A program made the translations under genes and the position numbers. This document shows positions 17,552-25,398 of a DNA stretch of 64,000 nucleotides, piece by piece. Source of the DNA: JAEYOM01 sp036260935 (GTDB lineage Bacteria > Bacillota > Clostridia > Acetivibrionales > DTU013); NCBI GenBank assembly GCA_036260935.1, contig DATALQ010000016.1, forward strand, positions 57,032 through 121,031, in the 5' to 3' direction. A model generated the notes under the pieces. The model did no database searches and was not told where the DNA came from. It saw nothing but the letters and a program-made list of their open reading frames with translations. Within the stretch, counting starts at the first letter, position 1. Each line of letters begins with the position of its first letter.

Positions 17552-17989
17552 TTGAAAATCAATATCGAACAATCGGGCGAATTCAGTGAGGTGGAAATAA
17601 CGATAAAATGCAGCTATATCGATGAAGACCTTGAAAAGATGATTTCAAGGCTGCGGCTGTACGGTTCGGCTATAAGTGCCAAAAAGGACGATAAATTCTA
17701 TTTCCTGAAGCCCGAGGACATCATGTACTTCGATACTGTAGACGAAAAGGTTTTTATCTACACGATAGACAGTGTTTATGAGACAAACCTGAAATTATAC
17801 GAGCTTGAAGAGCGATTCATCGGTACCAGCATCATAAGGGTGAACAAGTCGACCGTACTCAATCTTCTAAAGATAAATTATGTTTCACCGCTGCTGAACG
17901 GAAGGATCGAAGCCGTGCTTCAAAACGGGGAAAAGGTAATCATCTCGAGGCAGTATGTCCCCTTGTTCAAGAAAAAGCTTGGCTTTTAG
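17552..17989 (+). CDS. LytTR-domain DNA-binding regulator
   Basis: The protein has 145 residues from TTG 17552, which gives the usual short leader (LKINIEQ) and lies after GAGAGGGGG. A longer frame reaches TTG 17474 but is atypical. The C-terminal LytTR domain is clear: FYFLKPEDIMYFDTVDEKVFIYT, LYELEERF, FIRVNKSTVLNL-like IIRVNKS, and ISRQYVPLFKKKL. There is no receiver domain. Stand-alone LytTR proteins paired with a DUF3021 membrane protein are a known Firmicutes unit in which the membrane partner is thought to restrain the regulator. Here the pair heads an ABC transporter operon. Confidence 0.85.
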   Translation: MKINIEQSGEFSEVEITIKCSYIDEDLEKMISRLRLYGSAISAKKDDKFYFLKPEDIMYFDTVDEKVFIYTIDSVYETNLKLYELEERFIGTSIIRVNKSTVLNLLKINYVSPLLNGRIEAVLQNGEKVIISRQYVPLFKKKLGF

Positions 17990-17998
17990 GAGGCTGTT

Positions 17999-18433
17999 AT
18001 GAAAAAACAGAGTCTGGAATATTTCGTTTTAGGGATACTGATAGCTTTTACCATTGCAGTTCTGATGCAGTCGGCTATACTTGCTGCTGCTGCCGAAAAT
18101 GCGGCGATCCCTGTCCGTATGATCCTACAGAGCTTTATACTTGCGGTGTTGTGTTCGCTGATAAATCTTGTGTACCAATCCGAGAAACTGAAGTTCATTT
18201 GGAAATCGATCATAGGTTATTTGCTGACGACCGGTACGATAATCACCTGCAGTGTTTATTTCGGCTGGCTAGCCTTCGGAGGGAGCAGCTTTGACACTTT
18301 TAACACCGTAATTGTACTTTTTGCGGTATGCACCCTGTTCTACCTTTTTACATGGCTGTTCATCCTTCAGGTAACCAGGGCCAAAGCGAGGATGCTGAAT
18401 GAGAAGCTCAATGAATATAAAAAGAGACAGTAA
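17999..18433 (+). CDS. DUF3021 four-helix membrane protein
   Basis: The protein has 144 residues with four hydrophobic segments (about 8-30, 42-60, 70-92, 100-124) and a charged C-terminal helix (RAKARMLNEKLNEYKKRQ). DUF3021 proteins almost always follow a LytTR gene and probably act as its membrane-bound inhibitor or sensor. The start lies 9 bases after the LytTR stop with GGAGG between them. Confidence 0.85.
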   Translation: MKKQSLEYFVLGILIAFTIAVLMQSAILAAAAENAAIPVRMILQSFILAVLCSLINLVYQSEKLKFIWKSIIGYLLTTGTIITCSVYFGWLAFGGSSFDTFNTVIVLFAVCTLFYLFTWLFILQVTRAKARMLNEKLNEYKKRQ

Positions 18434-18445
18434 GGAGGGATTATT

Positions 18446-19369
18446 ATGAATGTACCGAATGAAGCCGTTATAAGGATAAACGGACTGTTTAAACGCTACG
18501 GCAGCGTCAATGCCGTAAACGGTATAAGCCTGAAGATCGGAAAGGGAGAGGTTTTCGGCCTTCTCGGACCGAACGGTGCAGGAAAAACGACTACGCTTGA
18601 ATGTCTTGAGGGAATCAGGCGTGCCGACGGAGGAATCCTGGAGATAGGAGGCTGCGATCCGCAATCTGATGAAAGGTCGTTAAGACATATTCTTGGAGTT
18701 CAGCTACAGTCCTCATCACTTCCCGAGGGATTGCGTCCGGCCGAAGCAATGTCGCTGATCTGTGCGTGGCATGGCCTTCCTGACAGGCTTGACCTTTTGG
18801 ACAGGTTCGGTCTGACGGACCAAAACAGGAAACAGTATCGCGAACTGTCGGAAGGACAGAAGCGCAGGCTGCACCTGGCGCTGGCACTGGCCTGCAACCC
18901 CTCTGCAGTCATACTTGACGAACCGACTGCCGGACTGGATGTGCAGGGAAGAGCACAATTGCATGACGCAATCCGTGAATTGAAGAACTCCGGTGTGACC
19001 GTTCTCCTGGCAACGCACGACATGGCGGAAGCAGAAACGCTGTGCGACCGCGTAGCAATAATGATCAAAGGCAGGATAGCCGTCGTCGGAAGCCCCGCGC
19101 AGGTTACGGCGTCGGGAAATCCGGATGTAAGGATACTGTTAAGCACTAAAAATGGGTGCCTGCAGCCAGGAATGAATACTGGAAATGCACGCTTTCTGAG
19201 GCAAACTGACAATTATGGCGTCTGGCTGAGCGCTGATGCGGCTTCGGCTGTAATGGAGCTGTTGAAATACGTACAGGCTTTCAGTGATACCGTAGAAGAC
19301 CTGAGGGTTGAACGCCCCTCGCTGGAGGAAAGATTCCTGGAGCTCGTTGAAGGGGGTACAAGACGATGA
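18446..19369 (+). CDS. ABC transporter ATP-binding protein
   Basis: The protein has 307 residues. The nucleotide-binding domain has Walker A GPNGAGKTT (near residue 39), a Q-loop at LGVQLQSSS, signature LSEGQKRR, Walker B AVILDEPTAGLD and the switch ATHD. The 80-residue C-terminal extension is typical of ABC-2 drug or antibiotic exporters. It is third in the LytTR-DUF3021 operon and overlaps the permease start by 4 bases (ATGA). The cargo is unknown. LytTR-linked exporters often deal with antimicrobial peptides. Confidence 0.92.
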   Translation: MNVPNEAVIRINGLFKRYGSVNAVNGISLKIGKGEVFGLLGPNGAGKTTTLECLEGIRRADGGILEIGGCDPQSDERSLRHILGVQLQSSSLPEGLRPAEAMSLICAWHGLPDRLDLLDRFGLTDQNRKQYRELSEGQKRRLHLALALACNPSAVILDEPTAGLDVQGRAQLHDAIRELKNSGVTVLLATHDMAEAETLCDRVAIMIKGRIAVVGSPAQVTASGNPDVRILLSTKNGCLQPGMNTGNARFLRQTDNYGVWLSADAASAVMELLKYVQAFSDTVEDLRVERPSLEERFLELVEGGTRR

Positions 19370-20115
19370 AAATTTTCTTCAAGGCATTTCCAAGACACCT
19401 GTTGCTGCAATTTAAAATGGACATCCGCGAACGCGGAACTTTATTGACATATTACCTCCTGCCGCTTGTTTTCTATTTTATCGTGGGTTCGGTGTTTGTC
19501 TCGATAAATCCCGCGTCCAAGCAGACGCTGGCATTTTCCATGGCGATATTTGCCGTGACGATGGGAGCTGTTCTCGGTATGCCCGTACCCATCGTAAAAA
19601 TGCGGGAGGCGGAAGTATTGCGAGCCTACCGCGTCTGTGGAATACCCGGTTTCGCAACTCTGCTTGTCCATGCAGTCAGCGCTTTCCTGCATCTGCTTAT
19701 CGTCTCGGTGATAATCCTGACGACCGCTCCCATAGTCTTCGGCGCCGGTATTCCAGACAGCTATGCCGCCTGTTTTGCCGTATTGGTGATCGTGCTGTTC
19801 TGCAATATTGCCATAGGTCTCCTCATAGGAGTAACTGCGAAGAATCAGTCAACAGCAACACTGCTTGCACAGGCAGTATTCCTGCCCACAGTAATGCTGG
19901 GCGGCATCATGTTCCCGGCTACCATGCTTCCGGGGGCGCTTAGGACCGCCGGATACATCATTCCCTCGACACATGCGGTTCGGTCATTTTCCGGGCTTGC
20001 TTTCGGAATGAACATGGAATCCGGTGCAGTATTATCGTTGCTGATATTGGCGGGCATAGGAGCGGCTGCAGCGATTGTTGCCGCATTAAGATTCAAGGCG
20101 GTAAGCAGGGCCTGA
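19366..20115 (+). CDS. ABC-2 type transporter permease
   Basis: The protein has 249 residues with six membrane segments and the ABC-2 signature region near the fifth helix (QAVFLPTVMLGGIMFPATMLP). It forms the membrane half of the exporter with the preceding ATPase. Its size matches one-domain permeases that work as homodimers. Confidence 0.9.
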   Translation: MKIFFKAFPRHLLLQFKMDIRERGTLLTYYLLPLVFYFIVGSVFVSINPASKQTLAFSMAIFAVTMGAVLGMPVPIVKMREAEVLRAYRVCGIPGFATLLVHAVSAFLHLLIVSVIILTTAPIVFGAGIPDSYAACFAVLVIVLFCNIAIGLLIGVTAKNQSTATLLAQAVFLPTVMLGGIMFPATMLPGALRTAGYIIPSTHAVRSFSGLAFGMNMESGAVLSLLILAGIGAAAAIVAALRFKAVSRA

Positions 20116-20240
20116 GGGGATATCCGAACTGCAGAGGTTATTACTTCAACTGATGTACGAGTTCATTCGCGTACTGCGTTATAGGTTTGACCTGAAGTAT
20201 ATGTTAAAATTCGGTTATAAACCCGGAGGAGGTCGTTAGC

Positions 20241-21356
20241 ATGACAACAGTCAAACTTAAAATCGCAGAATTGAGGAAGGAAAAAGGTATAGGACAACAG
20301 GAGCTGGCAGATGTATTGGGAGTATCGTTTCAATCGGTCAGCAAATGGGAGACCGGCGCAACGATGCCGGATATAACCTTGCTGCCGGGTATAGCTGAGT
20401 TTTTCGATGTTTCCGTAGACGAGATATTAGGTCTCAAACCGCTGCACCATCAGGCTTATATACCTCGAAATTCAGACAATCGAGACAATTGGAACGGTAA
20501 GACCGACAAGCTTTTTAAAAACAGAAAATATTTTTGGAACGATGATTACTTGAGTTTTCTTGTCAAAGATGTCTGGCATGCAGACAAGCCGGTAAATATT
20601 ATTGAACTGACATGTGGAGAAGGATACTTCGGAAAGCAGCTGCTTGAGCTTTTGCCGGCGGGAAGCAGTTATACAGGGGTTGATAATGAATTCTTCGTCG
20701 ACAGGGCCAGGTCAAACTTTGCTAAAACAGAATTCGACGCTGATTTTATCATATCGGATATTTACTCTCTAAAAACGGATAAAAAGTATGATATAGCCGT
20801 TTGTCAGGCAGGACTGCGGCATATGAACAGACCGATGGAAGTGTTAAGGATAATGACAGACGCTGTTAAAAAAGGCGGTCTGGTAGCCTGTATAGATGTC
20901 AATCGCGAGTTTGAAAACGACGGTCTATACATTGATGATATCGGTTATGACTATCTTTGCACCACCTTCGATTTTCACAAGGTATGGAAGAAGGAGCTGG
21001 AATGCGAGGGCAGGGACTATGCCGTCGGAATGCGGCTGCCGTTTTATATGCGGCGGTTGGGGCTGCATGATGTCGACGTTCGTATGAATGACAGGGTAGT
21101 GTATGTAAATCCCGATACGCAGGATTATGAGGAGAAATTGCGGGATTTTGTTGAAATACACGGATGGGATAAAGTATTCGACACGTCCGGAAGGGAAGAA
21201 ACCGTTGAATTCTTTATGAGTAGGGGTATGAGCAGAGCCGAAGTGGAAGCTTATATTAGTATGCAGGCTACAATAGCAGATTACTTTAAAAATACGGAAA
21301 GAAAAAAGTCCTTTTTGAAGGTACAGGGGTTACTCATCACATATGGAAGAAAATAA
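20241..21356 (+). CDS. XRE regulator fused to a SAM-dependent methyltransferase
   Basis: The protein has 371 residues. Residues 1-68 are a Cro/CI-type helix-turn-helix (QQELADVLGVSFQSVSKWETGATMPDIT). Residues about 115-240 form a class I methyltransferase. Motif I is NIIELTCGEGYFGKQLL, motif II contains TGVDNE, motif III is DFIISDIY, and a post-motif strand follows in DIAVCQAGLRHM. GGAGGAGG precedes the ATG. The fusion suggests a regulator whose activity depends on SAM or on a methylated ligand, or a methyltransferase brought to DNA. Which it is cannot be told. It stands alone. Confidence 0.85.
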   Translation: MTTVKLKIAELRKEKGIGQQELADVLGVSFQSVSKWETGATMPDITLLPGIAEFFDVSVDEILGLKPLHHQAYIPRNSDNRDNWNGKTDKLFKNRKYFWNDDYLSFLVKDVWHADKPVNIIELTCGEGYFGKQLLELLPAGSSYTGVDNEFFVDRARSNFAKTEFDADFIISDIYSLKTDKKYDIAVCQAGLRHMNRPMEVLRIMTDAVKKGGLVACIDVNREFENDGLYIDDIGYDYLCTTFDFHKVWKKELECEGRDYAVGMRLPFYMRRLGLHDVDVRMNDRVVYVNPDTQDYEEKLRDFVEIHGWDKVFDTSGREETVEFFMSRGMSRAEVEAYISMQATIADYFKNTERKKSFLKVQGLLITYGRK

Positions 21357-21485
21357 GAATCGGTACAAACTTAGTGTCATCAGGCTATCTCCGTTTCGGT
21401 GCCGGGAAACCGAATAGCTCAAGTGTACAGCCGGGCCAGCCAGCCAGATTGACAATCATAATAAAATCGCATGCACATCATGCGC

Positions 21486-21530
21486 ATAAAAAAGCTCCGT
21501 CGTAGTTCAAGTTATCCGACGGAGCTTTTT
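21486..21530. terminator. Bidirectional terminator between convergent genes
   Basis: The 12-bp perfect stem AAAGCTCCGTCG/CGACGGAGCTTT has a T run on each strand. It serves both the methyltransferase gene and gdhA. Confidence 0.88.
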
Positions 21531-21569
21531 GTTCCAGTGGCCTAAGCCAGGAAAATTTAATATTGGTGA

Positions 21570-22910
21570 TTAGTATGTGATACCCTGTGCGTACATAGCG
21601 CTTGCGACCTTTTCAAAGCCTGCGATGTTTGCGCCTGCGACGAGGTTATCGCCGAAGCCGTAATCCTTTGCGGACTTGCTTGCATTCTTGAAGATGTTGA
21701 TCATGATGTCCTTGAGCTTGGCATCAACTTCTTCGAAGGTCCAGGAATATCTCATGCTGTTCTGGCACATTTCGAGTCCGGAAGTAGCAACGCCGCCTGC
21801 GTTTGCAGCCTTGGCAGGTCCGAATACGAGGTTGTTCTTCAGGAATACTTCTACAGCTTCGGGAGTCGAAGGCATGTTAGCGCCTTCACCTACTGCGAAG
21901 CAGCCGTTTGCAACAAGCTTCTTGGCGGAAGCTTCGTCGATTTCGTTCTGCGTTGCGCACGGAAGAGCGATGTCGCACTTAATGGACCAGATACCGGAGC
22001 AGCCTTCGGTATATGTAGCCTTCGGATGAGACTTGAGGTATTCGCTGATCCTCTTTCTTTCAACTTCCTTGATCTGCTTGACGGTGTCGACCTTGATGCC
22101 GTCGGGATCATATATGTAACCGTTGGAATCGCTGAGAGCCACTACCTTTGCACCGAGCTGCTGAGCCTTTTCGGTTGCGTAGATGGCAACGTTTCCTGAA
22201 CCTGAAATAACAACTGTAGCGCCCTTGAAGGATTTGCTCTTAATAGCCTTCATGGCTTCTTCCATGAAGTAGCACAGTCCGTAACCGGTGGCTTCTGTCC
22301 TTGCAAGGCTTCCGCCCCAGGTCAGGCCTTTGCCTGTCAGTACGCCTGTGAACTCGTTCTGCATTTTCTTGTACATTCCGAACATGTAACCGATCTCACG
22401 TCCGCCGGTTCCAATATCGCCTGCCGGTACGTCCGTATCGGGTCCGATGTGTCTTGCGAGTTCAAACATGAAGCTCTGGCAGAATCTCATGACTTCGCCG
22501 TCGGATTTGCCCTTGGGATCGAAATCGCTGCCGCCCTTTGCACCGCCCATAGGCAGGCCGGTGAGGGAGTTTTTGAGGATCTGCTCAAAACCGAGGAACT
22601 TGATGATACCGGAATAAACTGAGGGATGAAGCCTGATGCCGCCCTTGTAAGGCCCGATAGCGCTGTTGAACTGGATTCTGAAGCCTCTGTTTACCTGTAC
22701 CTTGCCCTTGTCATCAACCCATGGCACCCTGAAGATGATCTGTCTTTCAGGTTCCACGATTCTGTCAAATATTCCTGCAGCTACCCATTCGGGGTGCTTT
22801 TCAGCTACAGGTTCCAGCGATTCGAGAACTTCCCTTACAGCCTGGTGGAATTCCGGTTCGTTGGGGTTTCTTTTGATAACCTGGTCCATAACGCTTTGTA
22901 AAATTTTCAC
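21570..22910 (-). CDS. gdhA: NADP-type glutamate dehydrogenase
   Basis: The GTG start at 22910 lies 9 bases after AGGAGG, giving 446 residues, the normal size of hexameric GDH. It catalyses reversible reductive amination of 2-oxoglutarate with ammonia. Conserved blocks are GPYKGGIRLHPSV, LTGLPMGGAKGGSDFDPKGK (catalytic Lys region), DVPAGDIGTGGREIGYMFG and the Rossmann loop SGSGNVAIYA. The pattern fits the biosynthetic NADP-preferring class, which is inferred from similarity. It is a single-gene unit with its own promoter and terminator. A leader of about 200 bases separates promoter and start. Confidence 0.95.
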   Translation of the reverse strand: MKILQSVMDQVIKRNPNEPEFHQAVREVLESLEPVAEKHPEWVAAGIFDRIVEPERQIIFRVPWVDDKGKVQVNRGFRIQFNSAIGPYKGGIRLHPSVYSGIIKFLGFEQILKNSLTGLPMGGAKGGSDFDPKGKSDGEVMRFCQSFMFELARHIGPDTDVPAGDIGTGGREIGYMFGMYKKMQNEFTGVLTGKGLTWGGSLARTEATGYGLCYFMEEAMKAIKSKSFKGATVVISGSGNVAIYATEKAQQLGAKVVALSDSNGYIYDPDGIKVDTVKQIKEVERKRISEYLKSHPKATYTEGCSGIWSIKCDIALPCATQNEIDEASAKKLVANGCFAVGEGANMPSTPEAVEVFLKNNLVFGPAKAANAGGVATSGLEMCQNSMRYSWTFEEVDAKLKDIMINIFKNASKSAKDYGFGDNLVAGANIAGFEKVASAMYAQGITY

Positions 22911-23121
22911 TATTTTATACCTCCTGATTATTATAATAATGCTTGTATGGAGAGATTTAACCTCGCCCTGCAAGTAGTATTCATAAAAAATTTACAATTT
23001 GTTTTTGCTTACAAAATGAAGGCTTCGGATGTCGTACTTTCAAAATGTTTGTCTATTCCGGTTGTGGGCACTTAACTGGATAACGCCCCAAAACAACTGA
23101 CAATACTGCGACTTCCCTTAT

Positions 23122-23151
23122 AATATATACGCATATTTGTATATTTGTCAA
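23122..23151 (-). promoter_or_regulatory. Sigma-A-type promoter of gdhA
   Basis: On the minus strand the sequence reads TTGACA (23146-23151), 18 bases, then TATATT (23122-23127). It faces gdhA across a leader of about 200 bases. The remaining gap up to 23385 holds only the 18-bp palindrome listed next. Confidence 0.6.
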
Positions 23152-23294
23152 GAACAAAATTGAAGGAAGCATATCGTAAAAATTGCAAGATTTATTGCAA
23201 AAAATAAAAAGGCACTATATTTTGAGTCTATTTTATGCAATCAGAAGTGCTGAAGTTTTCGGTAGGATTTTGAGAAATGTTATGGTAATATAAC

Positions 23295-23312
23295 ATTATG
23301 TAATTACATAAT
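23295..23312. promoter_or_regulatory. Perfect 18-bp palindrome, likely operator
   Basis: ATTATGTAATTACATAAT is perfectly self-complementary. It lies 74 bases before the AraC-type response regulator and upstream of the divergent gdhA promoter, so it could serve either gene. Confidence 0.5.
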
Positions 23313-23385
23313 CTGTGGCGGTTGACAGTACAAGGGAAATGTGCTAACCGGCAACATTGCTGGGAAGGGCGAGGGGTGAGGTTAC

Positions 23386-24483
23386 TTGTACAGGGTTATG
23401 CTGGTCGACGATATGGATATCGGCCTGAGGCAATTGAAAAGGCTCAAGCTTTGGAACGGGGAAACCGACTTCTGCGTTGCCGCGGAGGCGAGAAACGGGC
23501 AGGAAGCTTTGGATATACTGCATAAGGAACATATAGATCTGGTAATAACCGATATAAAGATGCCGAAGGTAGACGGTCTGGAACTGTTGAAAGAGGCGGC
23601 TGAGAATTCGCTTTGCCAGTGTATGGTCCTGCTGAGCGACTATGAAGATTTCTCTTATGCAAAACAGGGAATTAAGTACGGAGCTTTTGATTACCTCAGT
23701 AAACCTGCCAAGTACGAAGATCTTATCAAATTACTCGACAGAGTCGGGCAATTTTTGAAGAAAAAAAACTATGAGAGTGAACTTGTCAGAGATCTGGAAG
23801 TAAAGCTGGAAGAGAAGATAGAAGACTTATTCCCTTCAGCTGAGATGGATCGCCTCGTAGATGCATTCCTGAAAAAGCAGCCGGACACTCCGGATATTGT
23901 GGACAAACTTGCCGAGGCTATCCTTGCCATGTACGACAAAGACCGGCTCAAGACCGGGGTATCATTCAAAAGGGCGGTCTCCGAGCTTTTACAGCACATA
24001 ACCGAACAATTCGGCTGGCTTGATATGTTTATCGACACGGGTATATTAAAAGGAATAGATTTTTCCGGGTTCAGCAGTGCGGCAGAAGCCGCCGATGCAT
24101 TCAAACAATCCGTAAAAGCTCTTTTCGAAAACATATCCGAACTCGAATACGGCTGCGACCCCGGGCAGATAGAAAACAAAATATGCCGCCATGTACTGGT
24201 ATCAATTGATCAGTACGTTTCAATCGAAGGTATCTCAAGGTCGCTGTACATGAACCGGAAGTACCTCAGCGAAGCTTTCAGGCAAAAGACAGGGGAGCTT
24301 CTTATAGAATACATAACAAGGGTCAAGATGAGGCGGGCAGCCAGACTGCTTGGGCAAGGCGGGAGGAAGACCTATGAGATCGCCCTTATGCTTGGCTTCA
24401 GGGATACGGAATATTTCAGCAGGGTTTTCAAAAAGCATATGGGTGTAAGCCCTAGTGAATACAGGGGCTACATGGGAGCTTAG
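23386..24483 (+). CDS. AraC-type response regulator (YesN-like)
   Basis: The protein has 365 residues from a TTG start after GAGGGGTGAGG. The receiver domain spans residues 1-120 (MLVDDMD, phospho-site Asp in LVITDIKMPKVDG, Ser/Thr in MVLLSDYED, Lys in LSKPAKYED). A variable linker follows. Residues about 265-365 form a double HTH of AraC type (ISRSLYMNRKYLSEAFRQKTG, then YEIALMLGFRDTEYFSRVFKKHMGVSPSEYR). Such regulators usually control sugar uptake with a membrane histidine kinase, but no kinase is encoded nearby, so it is an orphan here. Confidence 0.9.
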   Translation: MYRVMLVDDMDIGLRQLKRLKLWNGETDFCVAAEARNGQEALDILHKEHIDLVITDIKMPKVDGLELLKEAAENSLCQCMVLLSDYEDFSYAKQGIKYGAFDYLSKPAKYEDLIKLLDRVGQFLKKKNYESELVRDLEVKLEEKIEDLFPSAEMDRLVDAFLKKQPDTPDIVDKLAEAILAMYDKDRLKTGVSFKRAVSELLQHITEQFGWLDMFIDTGILKGIDFSGFSSAAEAADAFKQSVKALFENISELEYGCDPGQIENKICRHVLVSIDQYVSIEGISRSLYMNRKYLSEAFRQKTGELLIEYITRVKMRRAARLLGQGGRKTYEIALMLGFRDTEYFSRVFKKHMGVSPSEYRGYMGA

Positions 24484-24627
24484 CAAGTAACTGACAAAAT
24501 TCGGGGTAAAAACAGGAAAAAATTCATTAATTTATTGGAATGGACAGGGTAATATATTAGAGGTTTGGATGGCACCCTGTCTGTTTTACATGACAGGCAG
24601 CTAATACCTTATGGAGTGGTGTATGAC

Positions 24628-25029
24628 ATGGACGGTAGGGTTACGCTGGCGGTAGTAATTGTTGAGGATTCCATGTTTTTTGCCGATCTGATTCTTAGAA
24701 TACTGAAAAGAAACGGATTTACGGTAGAAAGCAGGGTTGTTTCAACAAAAGACGAATTGCAGGATGTATTGAACGAGGACTGCTGGGATATCATCCTCAG
24801 CGACAATGTAATGCCCGAATTCAACGCCCTTGGCGCGCTAAAGCTAAGGAACGGCATATGCGGCGATACACCATTTATGATTGTTTCAGAGGATATAAGT
24901 CAGAAGGAACTGACTGAGGCCTTCGAAAAAGGGTGCAGCTTTTTCCTTCCGAAGGACAGGATATCCGAACTGCCTGGAGTTATAAGGAAAGTAGTTACGG
25001 AGCACGGTCTGAAACAAAATTGCCAGTAA
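24628..25029 (+). CDS. Single-domain response regulator
   Basis: The protein has 133 residues from ATG 24628, with GGAG 11 bases upstream. Other in-frame starts (TTG 24565, GTG 24616/24619) are possible. The receiver motifs are complete: VVIVEDSMFF, phospho-Asp in ILSDNVMPEFN, Ser in MIVSED, Lys in FLPKDR. No output domain is present, so it works by protein contact. Genes for an AbrB protein and a GGDEF-EAL protein follow within 400 bases. Confidence 0.8.
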   Translation: MDGRVTLAVVIVEDSMFFADLILRILKRNGFTVESRVVSTKDELQDVLNEDCWDIILSDNVMPEFNALGALKLRNGICGDTPFMIVSEDISQKELTEAFEKGCSFFLPKDRISELPGVIRKVVTEHGLKQNCQ

Positions 25030-25057
25030 GATAAATTTATTGAGAGGAGGTGAATGT

Positions 25058-25297
25058 ATGAAATCCACAGGTATAGTAAGAAAGGTTGATGAACTCGGGA
25101 GAGTCGTGCTGCCGATCGAATTGAGAAGGACACTTGACATAGCTGAAAAGGATGCGCTTGAGATATTTATCGAAGGAGCAAACATAATTCTTAAGAAATA
25201 CGAGCCGGCTTGCATTTTCTGCGGAGATGCCAAGGATGTTATAAATTATAAGGGTAAAAACATCTGCGCCGCCTGCATGAAAGAGCTGAAAGCCTGA
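25058..25297 (+). CDS. AbrB-family transition-state regulator with Cys pairs
   Basis: The protein has 79 residues. ATG 25058 follows GAGGAGGTGA. The N-terminal 50 residues are an AbrB/SpoVT swapped-hairpin domain (STGIVRKVDELGRVVLPIEL, then EKDALEIFIEGANIILKKY). Two CxxC pairs in the tail (CIFC and CAAC) may bind zinc. AbrB-type proteins control transition-state and sporulation genes. Confidence 0.92.
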   Translation: MKSTGIVRKVDELGRVVLPIELRRTLDIAEKDALEIFIEGANIILKKYEPACIFCGDAKDVINYKGKNICAACMKELKA

Positions 25298-25346
25298 ATT
25301 ACAGGTTTTGGGCGGCATGGCAGTCCATGCGGTCCGGTTAATATAT

Positions 25347-25382
25347 AGAAGCAATTTGTGTATTTCTGCACAAATTGCTTCT
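25347..25382 (+). terminator. Perfect hairpin after the AbrB gene
   Basis: The 14-bp perfect stem AGAAGCAATTTGTG/CACAAATTGCTTCT has an 8-base loop. There is no long T run, so it may be a terminator or an mRNA 3' end stabiliser. Confidence 0.55.
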
Positions 25383-25398
25383 ATAATGTATGAAGTAA

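Noticed and set aside
21676..22029. Open frame opposite gdhA
   Set aside because: It is a shadow frame of a strongly conserved gene, with no ribosome site and no family resemblance.
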